A stretch of DNA of 64,000 nucleotides from Extensimonas soli (GTDB lineage Bacteria; Pseudomonadota; Gammaproteobacteria; Burkholderiales; Burkholderiaceae_C): the NCBI RefSeq assembly GCF_029211265.1, contig NZ_JARGEL010000016.1:62001-126000 (forward strand), read 5' to 3'. Below are positions 19,528-27,137 of this stretch, piece by piece (within the stretch, counting starts at the first letter, position 1; every line of letters starts with the position of its first letter). A model generated the notes under the pieces. It searched no databases and was not told where the DNA came from. It was given only the letters and a program-made list of their open reading frames with translations. Made by a program: the position numbers and the translations under genes.

Positions 19528-21369
19528 CTATAGCGGCGGCGCATCGAGCCAGCGCCCCAGCGCCGCACCGTCGGCCACGCTGAGGCGGAAGGTGTCGGCG
19601 GGCGCGCCCGCGCCACCAGGTTCCGGCAGCACGAGCGGCAGGCGCAGCAGGCGCCCGTCGCGTGCGACCAGGGCCGTGAGCTCGCGCGTGGCGCCGGCCA
19701 GCAGCGGCAGCTCGTCCAGCCGCGCCAGGCGCCAGCCCTGGCCCTGCAGCTCCACACCCAGCCATTCGTCGCCCGCCGCCATGCCCGCCTGCTCGGCCGC
19801 GCCGTGGCGCAGCACGGTCTTGATCTGCACGCTATGGTTTTCATTGACGCGCAGGCCCAGGCGCTGGGCGATTTGCGGCGTTTCGGCCTGCATGCGCACG
19901 CCGTGCGCGGCGAGCAGTTCGGCCAGCGGCAGCTCGTCGGTGCCGTGCACCCAGGCGTCGAGCTCGGGCGCGAACGAGCGCCCGCCGAGCTCGGCGAGCA
20001 CGGCGCGCAGATCGTCCTCGCGCAGGGGGCCGCCCGCGCAGCGCTGCCACAGCGCGCGCAGCACGGCGTCGAGCGTGCTGCGGCCCTCGCGGCGCAGCGT
20101 GAGGTCCAGGCACAGCGCCACGAGCGCGCCCTTGGTGTAGTAGCTCACGGTGGCGTTGGGCGTGTTCTCGTCGGGGCGGTAGTACTTGACCCAGGCGTCG
20201 AAGCTCGCCTGCGCCACGCTCTGCACGCTGCGCCCCGGCGCCTGCTTCACCTGGTGGATGGTCTGCGTGAGCTGCTTGAGGTAGGCCGCGTCGTCGATCA
20301 GGCCCGCGCGGCGCAGCAGCAGGTCGTCGTAGTAGCTCGTAAAGCCCTCGAAGAACCACAGCAGCTCGGTGTAGTTTTCGCGGTCGTAGTCGTAGCGCGC
20401 AAACTCCGCGGGGCGCAGGCGCTTGACGTTCCAGGTGTGGAAGTATTCGTGGCTGATGAGTCCCAGCAGGCGCGTGTAGTCCTCGCTAGGCTTGGCGGTC
20501 TGGTCGGCTGGCGCGGCCAGAGCGTCGCTGCGGCGCGGCAGGTCGCGCCGCTTGCACACCAGCGCGGTGCTGTGACGGTGCTCGAGCCCGCCGTAGCCAT
20601 CGTGCATGGCGTGCAGCAAAAAGAGGTAGTGCGTATGCGGCGGCGCGGCCTCGCCGTGCCACAGGCGGATTGCCGCCGCGCAGATTTTTTGCGTGTCGGC
20701 AAGCAGGCGTTCGCCGTCGAACGAGGGCGCGGCACCGCTCACCACGAAGCGGTGCGGCACGCCGCAGGCGGTGAATTCACCGCTCCAAAAATCGCCCATT
20801 TCCACGGGGCTGTCCACGAGCTCGTCGTAGTCGCCTGCGCGGTACACGCCAAAGCCCGCGGCATCGACCTGCACGGGGGCGAGCGCCGTGGCCAGGCGCC
20901 AGTCGGGCGGGGCCGCCGCGCGCTGCACTTCGAGTGTGTGCACGGCCGCCTCCTGCCCCACGACGCGCAGGCACAGGCTGGTGCCGTTGAAAAAGCCGCG
21001 CGCCGCATCGAGCCAGGCCGCGCGCACCGACGGGTCGTAGGCGCAGACCTCGTAGCGCAGCGTGAGCGGCGCGCCGCTGCGGCACGCGGCGCGCCAGCGG
21101 TGTTTGTCGAGCTGCGTGAGCGGCACGGGCGCGTCGCCCTGCTGCGCCTGCAGCCGCTGCAGGTTCTTGGAGAACTCACGCACCAGGTAACTGCCCGGAA
21201 TCCACACCGGCAGCGCAAACTCCTGCGCCACCTGCGGCGCGGCTACGGTGAGCGTGACGGTGAACAGGTGCGCGTGCAGGTCGGCGGGGGCAACGCAGTA
21301 GTGGATGGCGGCGTTGGCGGCGTTGGTGCCGGGGGCGGCGCAAGCAGTGGCAGCAGACATCTCGAGCAT
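19528..21369 (-). CDS. M61-family metallopeptidase with C-terminal PDZ
   Basis: 613 aa. The zinc motif HEYFHTWN lies near residue 310, with the downstream glutamate region ELLWFFEGFTSYYDDLLL typical of glycyl-aminopeptidase-like M61 peptidases. The C-terminal ~110 residues (RVNENHSVQIKTVLRHGAAE and AGMAAGDEWLGVEL) form a PDZ domain. No clear signal peptide, so it is probably cytoplasmic. Physiological substrates in bacteria are not known. Lies 21 nt downstream of dsbC in the same direction. Confidence 0.9.
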   Translation of the reverse strand: MLEMSAATACAAPGTNAANAAIHYCVAPADLHAHLFTVTLTVAAPQVAQEFALPVWIPGSYLVREFSKNLQRLQAQQGDAPVPLTQLDKHRWRAACRSGAPLTLRYEVCAYDPSVRAAWLDAARGFFNGTSLCLRVVGQEAAVHTLEVQRAAAPPDWRLATALAPVQVDAAGFGVYRAGDYDELVDSPVEMGDFWSGEFTACGVPHRFVVSGAAPSFDGERLLADTQKICAAAIRLWHGEAAPPHTHYLFLLHAMHDGYGGLEHRHSTALVCKRRDLPRRSDALAAPADQTAKPSEDYTRLLGLISHEYFHTWNVKRLRPAEFARYDYDRENYTELLWFFEGFTSYYDDLLLRRAGLIDDAAYLKQLTQTIHQVKQAPGRSVQSVAQASFDAWVKYYRPDENTPNATVSYYTKGALVALCLDLTLRREGRSTLDAVLRALWQRCAGGPLREDDLRAVLAELGGRSFAPELDAWVHGTDELPLAELLAAHGVRMQAETPQIAQRLGLRVNENHSVQIKTVLRHGAAEQAGMAAGDEWLGVELQGQGWRLARLDELPLLAGATRELTALVARDGRLLRLPLVLPEPGGAGAPADTFRLSVADGAALGRWLDAPPL

Positions 21370-21390
21370 GTGCGCGGCGGCCTCAGCTTC

Positions 21391-22113
21391 TCAGCGGGGG
21401 GTGGCAGCAAGAGGTTCGGCGAGGCGCTTTTCGAGCTCGGCCATGCCGATCGCGCCGGGCACGCGCGCGCCGTTCGCAAAGATCAGCGTGGGCGTGCCGG
21501 TGATCTTGTATTTGCGCCCGAAAGCGAGGTTGCGCTGCAGCGCGCTGGTGTCGCAGCTCGCCGCGGGGGCGGGCTTGTCGCGCAGCATCTGGTCCTGCCA
21601 GGCGGCGGCGCGGTCTTTCGCGCACCAGATGTTGCGCGATTTCTCGGCCGAGTCGGGGCTCAGGATGGGGTAGAGGAACAGATACACCGTGACGTTGTCC
21701 ACGCCCTGCAGATCGCGCTCGAAGCGCTTGCAGTAGCCGCAGTTCGGGTCTTCAAAGGCCGCGAGCTTGCGCTTGCCGTTGCCGCGCACGATGGGGATCG
21801 CGTCCTTGATCGGCAGCGCGCCAAAGTCCACCGCCGTGAGCTGGTGGATGCGGTCTTCGGTCAGGTTGCGCCGCGCCTGCGTGTCGATGAGCTCACCCTG
21901 GATCAGGTAGTTGCCCTTGGCGTCGCTGTAAAACAGGTCGGTGCCCACGCGCACCTCGTACAGCCCCGGCATGGGCGTGGTGCGCACCTCGTCGATTTTT
22001 TCGAGCTGCGGGATGCGCTCGGCCAGGTTTTTGCGGATCGTGGCTTCCTGGGCCTGGGCCGCAAAGCTCAGGGCCAGCGCGGCGCCGGCCAGCAAGGCAG
22101 AAAAAGGGTGCAT
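21391..22113 (-). CDS. dsbC: Periplasmic disulfide isomerase DsbC
   Basis: 240 aa. Signal peptide MHPFSALLAGAALALSFAAQA; N-terminal dimerisation domain; thioredoxin domain with active-site CGYC (FEDPNCGYCKRF) and cis-proline loop GTPTLIF. A second, structural cysteine pair (WCAKD and SCDTS) is present as in DsbC. It corrects wrongly paired disulfides in exported proteins. The start at 22113 is preferred because the residues upstream are not signal-like. Runs on from the UbiH-like gene with 35 nt between. Confidence 0.93.
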   Translation of the reverse strand: MHPFSALLAGAALALSFAAQAQEATIRKNLAERIPQLEKIDEVRTTPMPGLYEVRVGTDLFYSDAKGNYLIQGELIDTQARRNLTEDRIHQLTAVDFGALPIKDAIPIVRGNGKRKLAAFEDPNCGYCKRFERDLQGVDNVTVYLFLYPILSPDSAEKSRNIWCAKDRAAAWQDQMLRDKPAPAASCDTSALQRNLAFGRKYKITGTPTLIFANGARVPGAIGMAELEKRLAEPLAATPR

Positions 22114-22148
22114 GGTGTGGATCGTGAAAATATCAAAAAAGGAGCGCC

Positions 22149-23303
22149 TCACGCAGACTGTGCGGCGCCCATGGCCTGTTTTGCCATCCAGGTTTTGAGC
22201 GGGCCGCTGTGCTCGAAGCCGCGCAGCCCCAGGTTGCGCAGCAGCTGCACGGGGGCCTCGCGGCGCGCGAACAGCTGCTGCAGGCTGTCGGTGGTGAGCC
22301 GCATGGGCAGCAAGGCCGCCTTGCGCTCGCGCTCGTAGCGGCGCAGCAGGCGCAGGTCGCCCACGCTGCGCCAGTAGTCGCGCCCGTGCAGCACGTGCGC
22401 GAGCGCCTGCACGTCGCCCAGACCCAGGTTCAGCCCGTGGCCGGACAGCGGATGCACGTTGTGCGCGGCGTCACCCGCAAGCACCCAGCTGCGCGCGCCG
22501 GCGGCAGAAGTGGCCGCCGCGTCGGGCATGGGGCCGCACCACTGGCGCGCCTGCGCGAGCTGCAGCGGCCAGGCCACGCGCTCGCCGTGCAACTGCAAGG
22601 CGCCCAGCGCGCCCTGGCTGGCCGTTTCGAGCTGCTGCGCGAAGTCCTCGGGCGCGAGCGCGAGCAGCTGCGGCGCGAGTTCCTGCGGCACCGACCACAC
22701 CACGGCCACGGCATGACCGTGCGCGCCCTCGAGCGGCAAAAAGGCAAGGATGCTGCCGTCAGGCAAAAACCATTGCAGCGCCACCTGCGCGTGCGGGCGC
22801 TCGCAGTGCAGCCGCGTGGCGATGGCGTGCTGCCCGTAGGGCGTGTGCTCGAACTCCACGCCGAACTCGGCGCGCGTGCGGCTCGCGCGGCCTTCGCACA
22901 CCACGGTGAGCGCCGCAGGCTGGGGCTCGGCCACCAGCTCGACCTGCGGCTGGTAGCGCACGGCCTCGGCCAGACGCGCCTCGAGCGCGGGCACGTCGAC
23001 GATCCAGGTCAGCGCCTCGGCGCCGAGTTCGCCGGCGTCGAAATGCAACTGCGCGCCCTGGTCGCCATGCACCTGCATGCGTGTGACGGCGGTCGCGTGT
23101 TCGGTGTCGGGCCAGGCGCGCAAGCCTTCGAGCAGCTGCCGCGAGGCCGCGTTGAGCGCGTAGGCGCGCACGTCGGGCGCGGCGCCTTCGGGCGGCGGCG
23201 CCGCGACCAGCGCCACGCGCAGCCGCTCGCGCGCGAGCAACAAAGCCAGGGTACGCCCCACGATCCCGGCCCCACGGATACAAATGTCATAGGTTTGCGC
23301 CAT
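22149..23303 (-). CDS. UbiH/Coq6-family FAD-dependent monooxygenase
   Basis: 384 aa. Dinucleotide motif [19 protein letters not shown] at the N-terminus and the second FAD motif [20 protein letters not shown], typical of ubiquinone-ring hydroxylases. It is expected to hydroxylate a polyprenylphenol intermediate in ubiquinone synthesis; whether it is UbiH, UbiF or the broad UbiM type cannot be told. The conserved glycine at DG in many family members is less obvious here. Divergent from ychF with 153 bp between starts. Start at [10 protein letters not shown]. Confidence 0.85.
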   Translation of the reverse strand: MAQTYDICIRGAGIVGRTLALLLARERLRVALVAAPPPEGAAPDVRAYALNAASRQLLEGLRAWPDTEHATAVTRMQVHGDQGAQLHFDAGELGAEALTWIVDVPALEARLAEAVRYQPQVELVAEPQPAALTVVCEGRASRTRAEFGVEFEHTPYGQHAIATRLHCERPHAQVALQWFLPDGSILAFLPLEGAHGHAVAVVWSVPQELAPQLLALAPEDFAQQLETASQGALGALQLHGERVAWPLQLAQARQWCGPMPDAAATSAAGARSWVLAGDAAHNVHPLSGHGLNLGLGDVQALAHVLHGRDYWRSVGDLRLLRRYERERKAALLPMRLTTDSLQQLFARREAPVQLLRNLGLRGFEHSGPLKTWMAKQAMGAAQSA

Positions 23304-23456
23304 GGCAGGCATTGTAGGAGCGCGCTTCGTACCCACGCTGCGCGCAGGCGGTACGCAAACCGGGCGAAAACCGGGCGCAAAAGGGGCTGCAAGTCGGAAC
23401 TCAAAGGGCCGCCTCGTAAAATCAAGCGTTTATTTGCGAACCCAGAAAGCCCTGCC

Positions 23457-24551
23457 ATGAGCCTCCAATGCGGCATCGTGGGCCTGCCCAACGTGGGCAA
23501 GTCCACCCTCTTCAACGCCCTCACCAAGGCCGGCATCGCCGCCGAAAACTACCCTTTTTGCACCATAGAGCCCAATACCGGCGTGGTCGAAGTGCCCGAT
23601 CCGCGCCTGCAGCAGCTGGCCGAAATCATCCACCCCGAGCGCATCGTGCCGGCCATCGTCGAGTTCGTCGATATTGCGGGCCTCGTCGCGGGTGCGAGCC
23701 AGGGCGAAGGCCTGGGCAACCAGTTTCTCGCGCACATCCGCGAGACCGACGCCATCATCAACGTGGTGCGCTGCTTCGAAGATCCGAACGTGATCCACGT
23801 GGCCGGCAAGGTCGATCCGATCGCCGACATCGAAGTCATCCAGACCGAGCTGTGCCTGGCCGACCTCGGCACCGTCGAAAAAGCCCTGCAGCGCAACACC
23901 AAGGCCGCCAAGAGCGGCAACGACAAGGAGGCCGCCGCCCTGGTGCAGCTGCTCACCAAGGTGCAGGCCACGTTGAATGAAGGCCAGCCCGTGCGCACGC
24001 TCGCGCTCAGCGACGCCGAGCGCGCCCTGCTCAAGCCCCTGTGCCTGATCACCGCCAAGCCGGCGATGTTCGTGGGCAACGTCAGCGAAGACGGCTTCGA
24101 GAACAACCCGCTGCTCGAGCGCCTCAAGGACTACGCCGCACGCCAGAACGCCCCCGTGGTCGCCATCTGCGCCAAGATCGAGGCCGAACTCGCCGAAATG
24201 GACGAGGCCGATCGGCTCGAATTCCTCAAGGAGCTGGGCCAGGACGAACCCGGCCTGAACCGCCTGATCCGCGCCGCCTACCAGCTGCTGGGCCTGCAGA
24301 CCTACTTCACCGCCGGCGTCAAGGAAGTGCGCGCCTGGACCATCCACATCGGCGACACCGCCCCCAAAGCCGCCGGCGTGATCCACGGCGACTTCGAGCG
24401 CGGCTTCATCCGCGCCCAGACCATCGCGTTTGACGACTTCATCGCCTGCAAGGGCGAACAGGGCGCCAAGGAAGCCGGCAAGATGCGCGCCGAAGGCAAG
24501 GATTACGTGGTCAAAGATGGGGATGTGATGAACTTTTTGTTCAACGTCTAA
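23457..24551 (+). CDS. ychF: Ribosome-associated ATPase YchF
   Basis: 364 aa, full length. Obg-related P-loop [14 protein letters not shown], switch region [20 protein letters not shown], a coiled-coil insertion, and the C-terminal TGS domain ending [19 protein letters not shown]. YchF family members prefer ATP (the G4 motif NKxD is altered) and associate with ribosomes under stress. Monocistronic; the islet with hicAB begins about 100 bp downstream. Confidence 0.97.
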   Translation: MSLQCGIVGLPNVGKSTLFNALTKAGIAAENYPFCTIEPNTGVVEVPDPRLQQLAEIIHPERIVPAIVEFVDIAGLVAGASQGEGLGNQFLAHIRETDAIINVVRCFEDPNVIHVAGKVDPIADIEVIQTELCLADLGTVEKALQRNTKAAKSGNDKEAAALVQLLTKVQATLNEGQPVRTLALSDAERALLKPLCLITAKPAMFVGNVSEDGFENNPLLERLKDYAARQNAPVVAICAKIEAELAEMDEADRLEFLKELGQDEPGLNRLIRAAYQLLGLQTYFTAGVKEVRAWTIHIGDTAPKAAGVIHGDFERGFIRAQTIAFDDFIACKGEQGAKEAGKMRAEGKDYVVKDGDVMNFLFNV

Positions 24552-24660
24552 ATGCGAAGTGCGACTGGAAAGCCGCATGACGCATGACTACAGGCTGTAA
24601 CGGACTGACAGCCCATTTCGTACCCGGTTCCATACCCGGTTTTCGCAATGTCACCGTCCC

Positions 24661-24996
24661 TCATCCTGCATGCGCCGCTTGCCGGATCGCCTCGGCGGCC
24701 CACTGGTTGAGGCTCTGCCCATGCGCGGCGGCGGCGATGGTGGCGGCTTCGTGCAATTCGGGATCAACGCGCAGGGAGAACTTGCCCGAGAAGTGCTTGC
24801 GCGGATCGACGCCATCCTCGGCGCAGGCTTCAAGGAAGACCCGCAAGGAAATCTCGCCTTCATGGCGCAGGCCATCGACATCCTTGGCGTAGAAGTCGGC
24901 CCCGCCGTTCAGCCCGACGAACTCCCCCCGGAACATCTGAATGTCCGGGTCGAATGAGATGACCGCCTGATAGCCGTTGATCGTCATAGTGTTCAT
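24661..24996 (-). CDS. hicB: HicB-family antitoxin
   Basis: 111 aa. N-terminal HicB fold (YQAVISFDPDIQMFRGEF) followed by a ribbon-helix-helix DNA-binding region (FSLRVDPELHEAATIAAAAH then SLNQWAAEAIRQA). It neutralises HicA and would autoregulate the operon. Its start overlaps the hicA stop by 4 nt (ATGA), the usual toxin-first order. Read together with the neighbouring repeat elements, the pair looks like accessory cargo. Confidence 0.88.
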   Translation of the reverse strand: MNTMTINGYQAVISFDPDIQMFRGEFVGLNGGADFYAKDVDGLRHEGEISLRVFLEACAEDGVDPRKHFSGKFSLRVDPELHEAATIAAAAHGQSLNQWAAEAIRQAAHAG

Positions 24997-25247
24997 GGTT
25001 TCACTCCGTGTTCTTCAAGCCACTTGCGGATGGCCTCCACCGCGCCCTTGTCCGTGGTCGGCTCGGGATGCGGTCGGTGGAATACCCGTCTGTCGCCAAA
25101 CAAGCGCACCAGTATGCGCGATCCTTCCCGCTCGGCAACCTGCCCGCCCAACTCGACGAACAGCGCCTCGATGTCGGCCCAGCGAACGTTGGCTGACACG
25201 GGCCGGGAAAAGATCAAGTCCAAGGTGCGCTGGTGCTTTCGCTTCAT
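24993..25247 (-). CDS. hicA: HicA-family mRNA interferase toxin
   Basis: 84 aa double-stranded-RNA-binding-like fold, toxin of the pair. MKRKHQRTLDLIFSRPVSAN, the helix WADIEALFVELGGQV and the C-terminal GAVEAIRKWLEEHGVKP match the HicA family. The usual G-S-H-H strand reads GSRILVRL, with histidines instead in VFHRPHPEP; this is the pattern of the longer HicA subfamily, so the catalytic histidine may be in the latter block. Start at 25247. Confidence 0.85.
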   Translation of the reverse strand: MKRKHQRTLDLIFSRPVSANVRWADIEALFVELGGQVAEREGSRILVRLFGDRRVFHRPHPEPTTDKGAVEAIRKWLEEHGVKP

Positions 25248-25740
25248 GGCCAAATGGTAGCAAATAATGGTATCAACCGACAAGTGGCAGGCACGGGCGC
25301 ATCACCCCTTGACCGATCAGTCACGGCGCTTGCACCAGAACCCGCAAGCCCCGCGCCTGCGCTGCGCCGTGCCAACCTGAACCCCGCCAGCGCGCAAACC
25401 CCGTGCCCTGGCTTCGTGCCTCCGGTCACCGCCTGACCTCCTGTCCCGCCGCCGCTGCGCCACTGCGCCGGCCAGCGGTCAATCTGCTCGCCGGCTTGCG
25501 GCTTGCAGGCGGCTACCGTGTCGGGTGCTCCACCACGCCAGAGGCTGCGCCACTGGCTTTGTCGCTCCTGTTATCGCCGTCCCGCCAGCGCCGACTTTTG
25601 CGCTTGGCCGGCCTCGGCGCGTACTGCCCGCCGCCTGCGCCGCCAGCTTTGCGCGCGGCTCCGTCGGCTACCTCAACCCCTGCTTACTCGCTGTGCTCGA
25701 TTGCACCCAGGCCGGCCGGGGGTAAATCGCAAGCGATTGA
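25248..25740. other. Accessory region without recognisable gene
   Basis: About 490 bp upstream of hicA. Cytosine-rich on the plus strand. Openings in several frames give Pro/Ala/Arg-rich conceptual proteins without domain resemblance. No ribosome-binding site or conserved motif stood out. It may hold the hicAB promoter near its left end. Confidence 0.5.
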
Positions 25741-25842
25741 ACATAACAGCGCATTACCCAAAGTCGGCCAGTCGCTGCGCAGTGCTGCGCTTGGTGGCCG
25801 ACCGCTGCGCGCCCTGCGGGTTCGGGTAATGGTCTGTTATGT
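25741..25842. repeat. attC-like double-stem palindrome
   Basis: Outer arms CATAACAG (25742-25749) and CTGTTATG (25834-25841) are perfect complements. After a 2-nt mismatch on each side come CATTACCC (25752-25759) and GGGTAATG (25824-25831). A further pair GTCGGCCA / TGGCCGAC lies inside (25763-25770, 25795-25802). Two short stems split by mismatched bases and closed by TAAC...GTTA ends resemble integron attC sites, but the end heptamers do not match the RYYYAAC/GTTRRRY consensus exactly and no integrase is seen. Confidence 0.4.
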
Positions 25843-25927
25843 CTTGCGCCCCCGGCCGTCCCAAGAGCGATGTTCGGCGCTGCGCGGTAGTCTATTCAGC
25901 GCTTCGCGTGGGGGTGGCTTACGCTCC

Positions 25928-26091
25928 TAGTGTAGTGTTCGACGCTATCTGCGACATAAAACCGCGTCTTTTCGGCCCGGGCCGCGTTGCAAATCCTCGC
26001 GATACCCCCCGGTATCGCTGCGGTTTGCGCCTTGCCCAGACCAAAAATCCATCGGTTTTATTTGTCGCATCAAGCATCAAACACTACACTA
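25928..26091 (-). repeat. Family B 164-bp fold-back element, copy B2
   Basis: Inverted copy of B1 with only two differences, same terminal TAGTGTAGTGTT and same central hairpin. It directly precedes a truncated reading frame, so it may have interrupted a gene. Confidence 0.85.
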
Positions 26092-26253
26092 GCAGCCGAC
26101 GATCAGTTCATCTACCTGGTGTCGTCGATGGACTTTGATGAACAGAAGCAGCTCCGTGAAGGAACGCAGGCCGCGGAAACGATCGACTACTTCGCCGAGC
26201 ACTTCGGATGTGAAACCGCCCCGCGTCGGCGCAACCTCCGGCGGCTTGGCTGA
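26092..26253 (+). pseudogene. C-terminal remnant of an unidentified protein
   Basis: Immediately after B2 an open frame of 53 codons reads DDQFIYLVSSMDFDEQKQLR, then an acidic helix-like stretch, and ends in RRRNLRRLG plus a stop. It looks like a genuine protein end without a beginning: balanced composition and a typical basic tail. An ATG at 26128 would allow a 41-residue product, without a visible ribosome-binding site. No family recognised. Best read as the tail of a gene cut by B2. Confidence 0.4.
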
Positions 26254-26390
26254 GGCCTCGATAGAAAACTGCCAAACCCCTCACACCCAGAAATTCTGAC
26301 ACTCCCGTTCTCTGTTTGCGGCATCAAAACCACAACCTCGCCACCTGCAGCGATGATTTTTCTTGCGTTTTCGTTCGACTTGTAAGTCAT
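26187..26390 (-). CDS. Possible small hypothetical protein
   Basis: 67 codons from ATG at 26390: MTYKSNENARKIIAAGGEVV, then VLMPQTENGSVRIS. The first 40 residues have a natural-looking composition; the last 25 are arginine-rich and antisense to the remnant at 26092-26253. No ribosome-binding site. It overlaps the presumed upstream region of the RRM gene, so it may be chance. Confidence 0.2.
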   Translation of the reverse strand: MTYKSNENARKIIAAGGEVVVLMPQTENGSVRISGCEGFGSFLSRPQPSRRRLRRRGAVSHPKCSAK

Positions 26391-26523
26391 AATGACGCCG
26401 CGAGGTTTTCTCGCATTTGTGTTTGCGATGATCCGTGAGTTGGCGCACAGGTATTTCGTCGGAATGGGCGGCTTGCGTTTCGGGGCTCTATCGCGTTTTT
26501 CAGGTATTTTTAGGAGTCCTTCG

Positions 26524-27000
26524 ATGGGCAACAAACTTTACGTCGGCAATCTGCCGTATTCCGTGCGCGACAGCGATCTGGAGCAAGCCTTCGGTCAGTT
26601 CGGCACTGTCACCAGCGCCAAAGTCATGATGGAGCGCGACACCGGTCGCTCCAAGGGCTTTGGTTTCGTCGAAATGGGCAGCGATGCAGAGGCGCAGGCC
26701 GCCATCGAAGGCTTGCACGGCCAGCCCATGGCCGGGCGCAGCTTGGTGGTCAATGAGGCCCGTCCCATGGAGCCGCGTCCGCCGCGTTCCGGTGGTGGTG
26801 GCTACGGCGGTGGCGGTGGTGGCTACGGCGGTGGTGGCGGCGGTGGCTATGGCCGCAGCGGCGGTGGCGGCGGTTACGGCGGTGGCCGTGAAGGCGGCGG
26901 TCGCAGCGAAGGTGGTTTCCGCAGCCCTTACGGCTCGGGCCCGCGCAGTGGCGGTGGTGGTGGTCGCAGCGGCGGCGGCTACGGCGGCGACAGTTATTGA
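26524..27000 (+). CDS. Glycine-rich RRM RNA-binding protein
   Basis: 158 aa. One RNA-recognition motif at residues 1-80 with RNP2 (KLYVGNLPYSV) and RNP1 (SKGFGFVEM), followed by a Gly/Arg/Tyr-rich tail of about 70 residues (repeats of GGGGYGG). The architecture matches cyanobacterial Rbp and plant glycine-rich proteins and is common in beta-proteobacteria. It probably acts as an RNA chaperone, perhaps in cold or stress; the target RNAs are unknown. AGGAG lies about 7 nt before the ATG. A long untranslated leader is likely, since no other gene occupies the preceding 130 bp on this strand. Confidence 0.92.
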   Translation: MGNKLYVGNLPYSVRDSDLEQAFGQFGTVTSAKVMMERDTGRSKGFGFVEMGSDAEAQAAIEGLHGQPMAGRSLVVNEARPMEPRPPRSGGGGYGGGGGGYGGGGGGGYGRSGGGGGYGGGREGGGRSEGGFRSPYGSGPRSGGGGGRSGGGYGGDSY

Positions 27001-27028
27001 TCGCCTGCAGCTGCCCGTTGCGTCAGCT

Positions 27029-27072
27029 GCACCCATGAAAAAAGCCCCCGCGGGGGCTTTTTTCATGGGTGC
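27029..27072. terminator. Bidirectional terminator, perfect 44-bp palindrome
   Basis: GCACCCATGAAAAAAGCCCC and its exact complement meet at CGCG, giving a GC-rich stem with an A run on one side and a T run on the other. It serves both the RRM gene and the convergent amtB. Confidence 0.9.
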
Positions 27073-27137
27073 ACGAAACACCGCTGCGTAAATAAAGGGG
27101 GCTGCAGGCCGGTCTGCGGCTGCAGCCCCCATCCCCC

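Noticed and set aside
19804-22338. 844-codon open frame on the plus strand
   Set aside because: Runs antisense across the M61 peptidase and dsbC, both with clear motifs. It reflects third-position GC bias, not a gene.
25403-25930. 175-codon plus-strand frame in the islet
   Set aside because: Pro/Ala/Leu-rich translation without motif, no ribosome-binding site, and it runs into the attC-like palindrome and B2.
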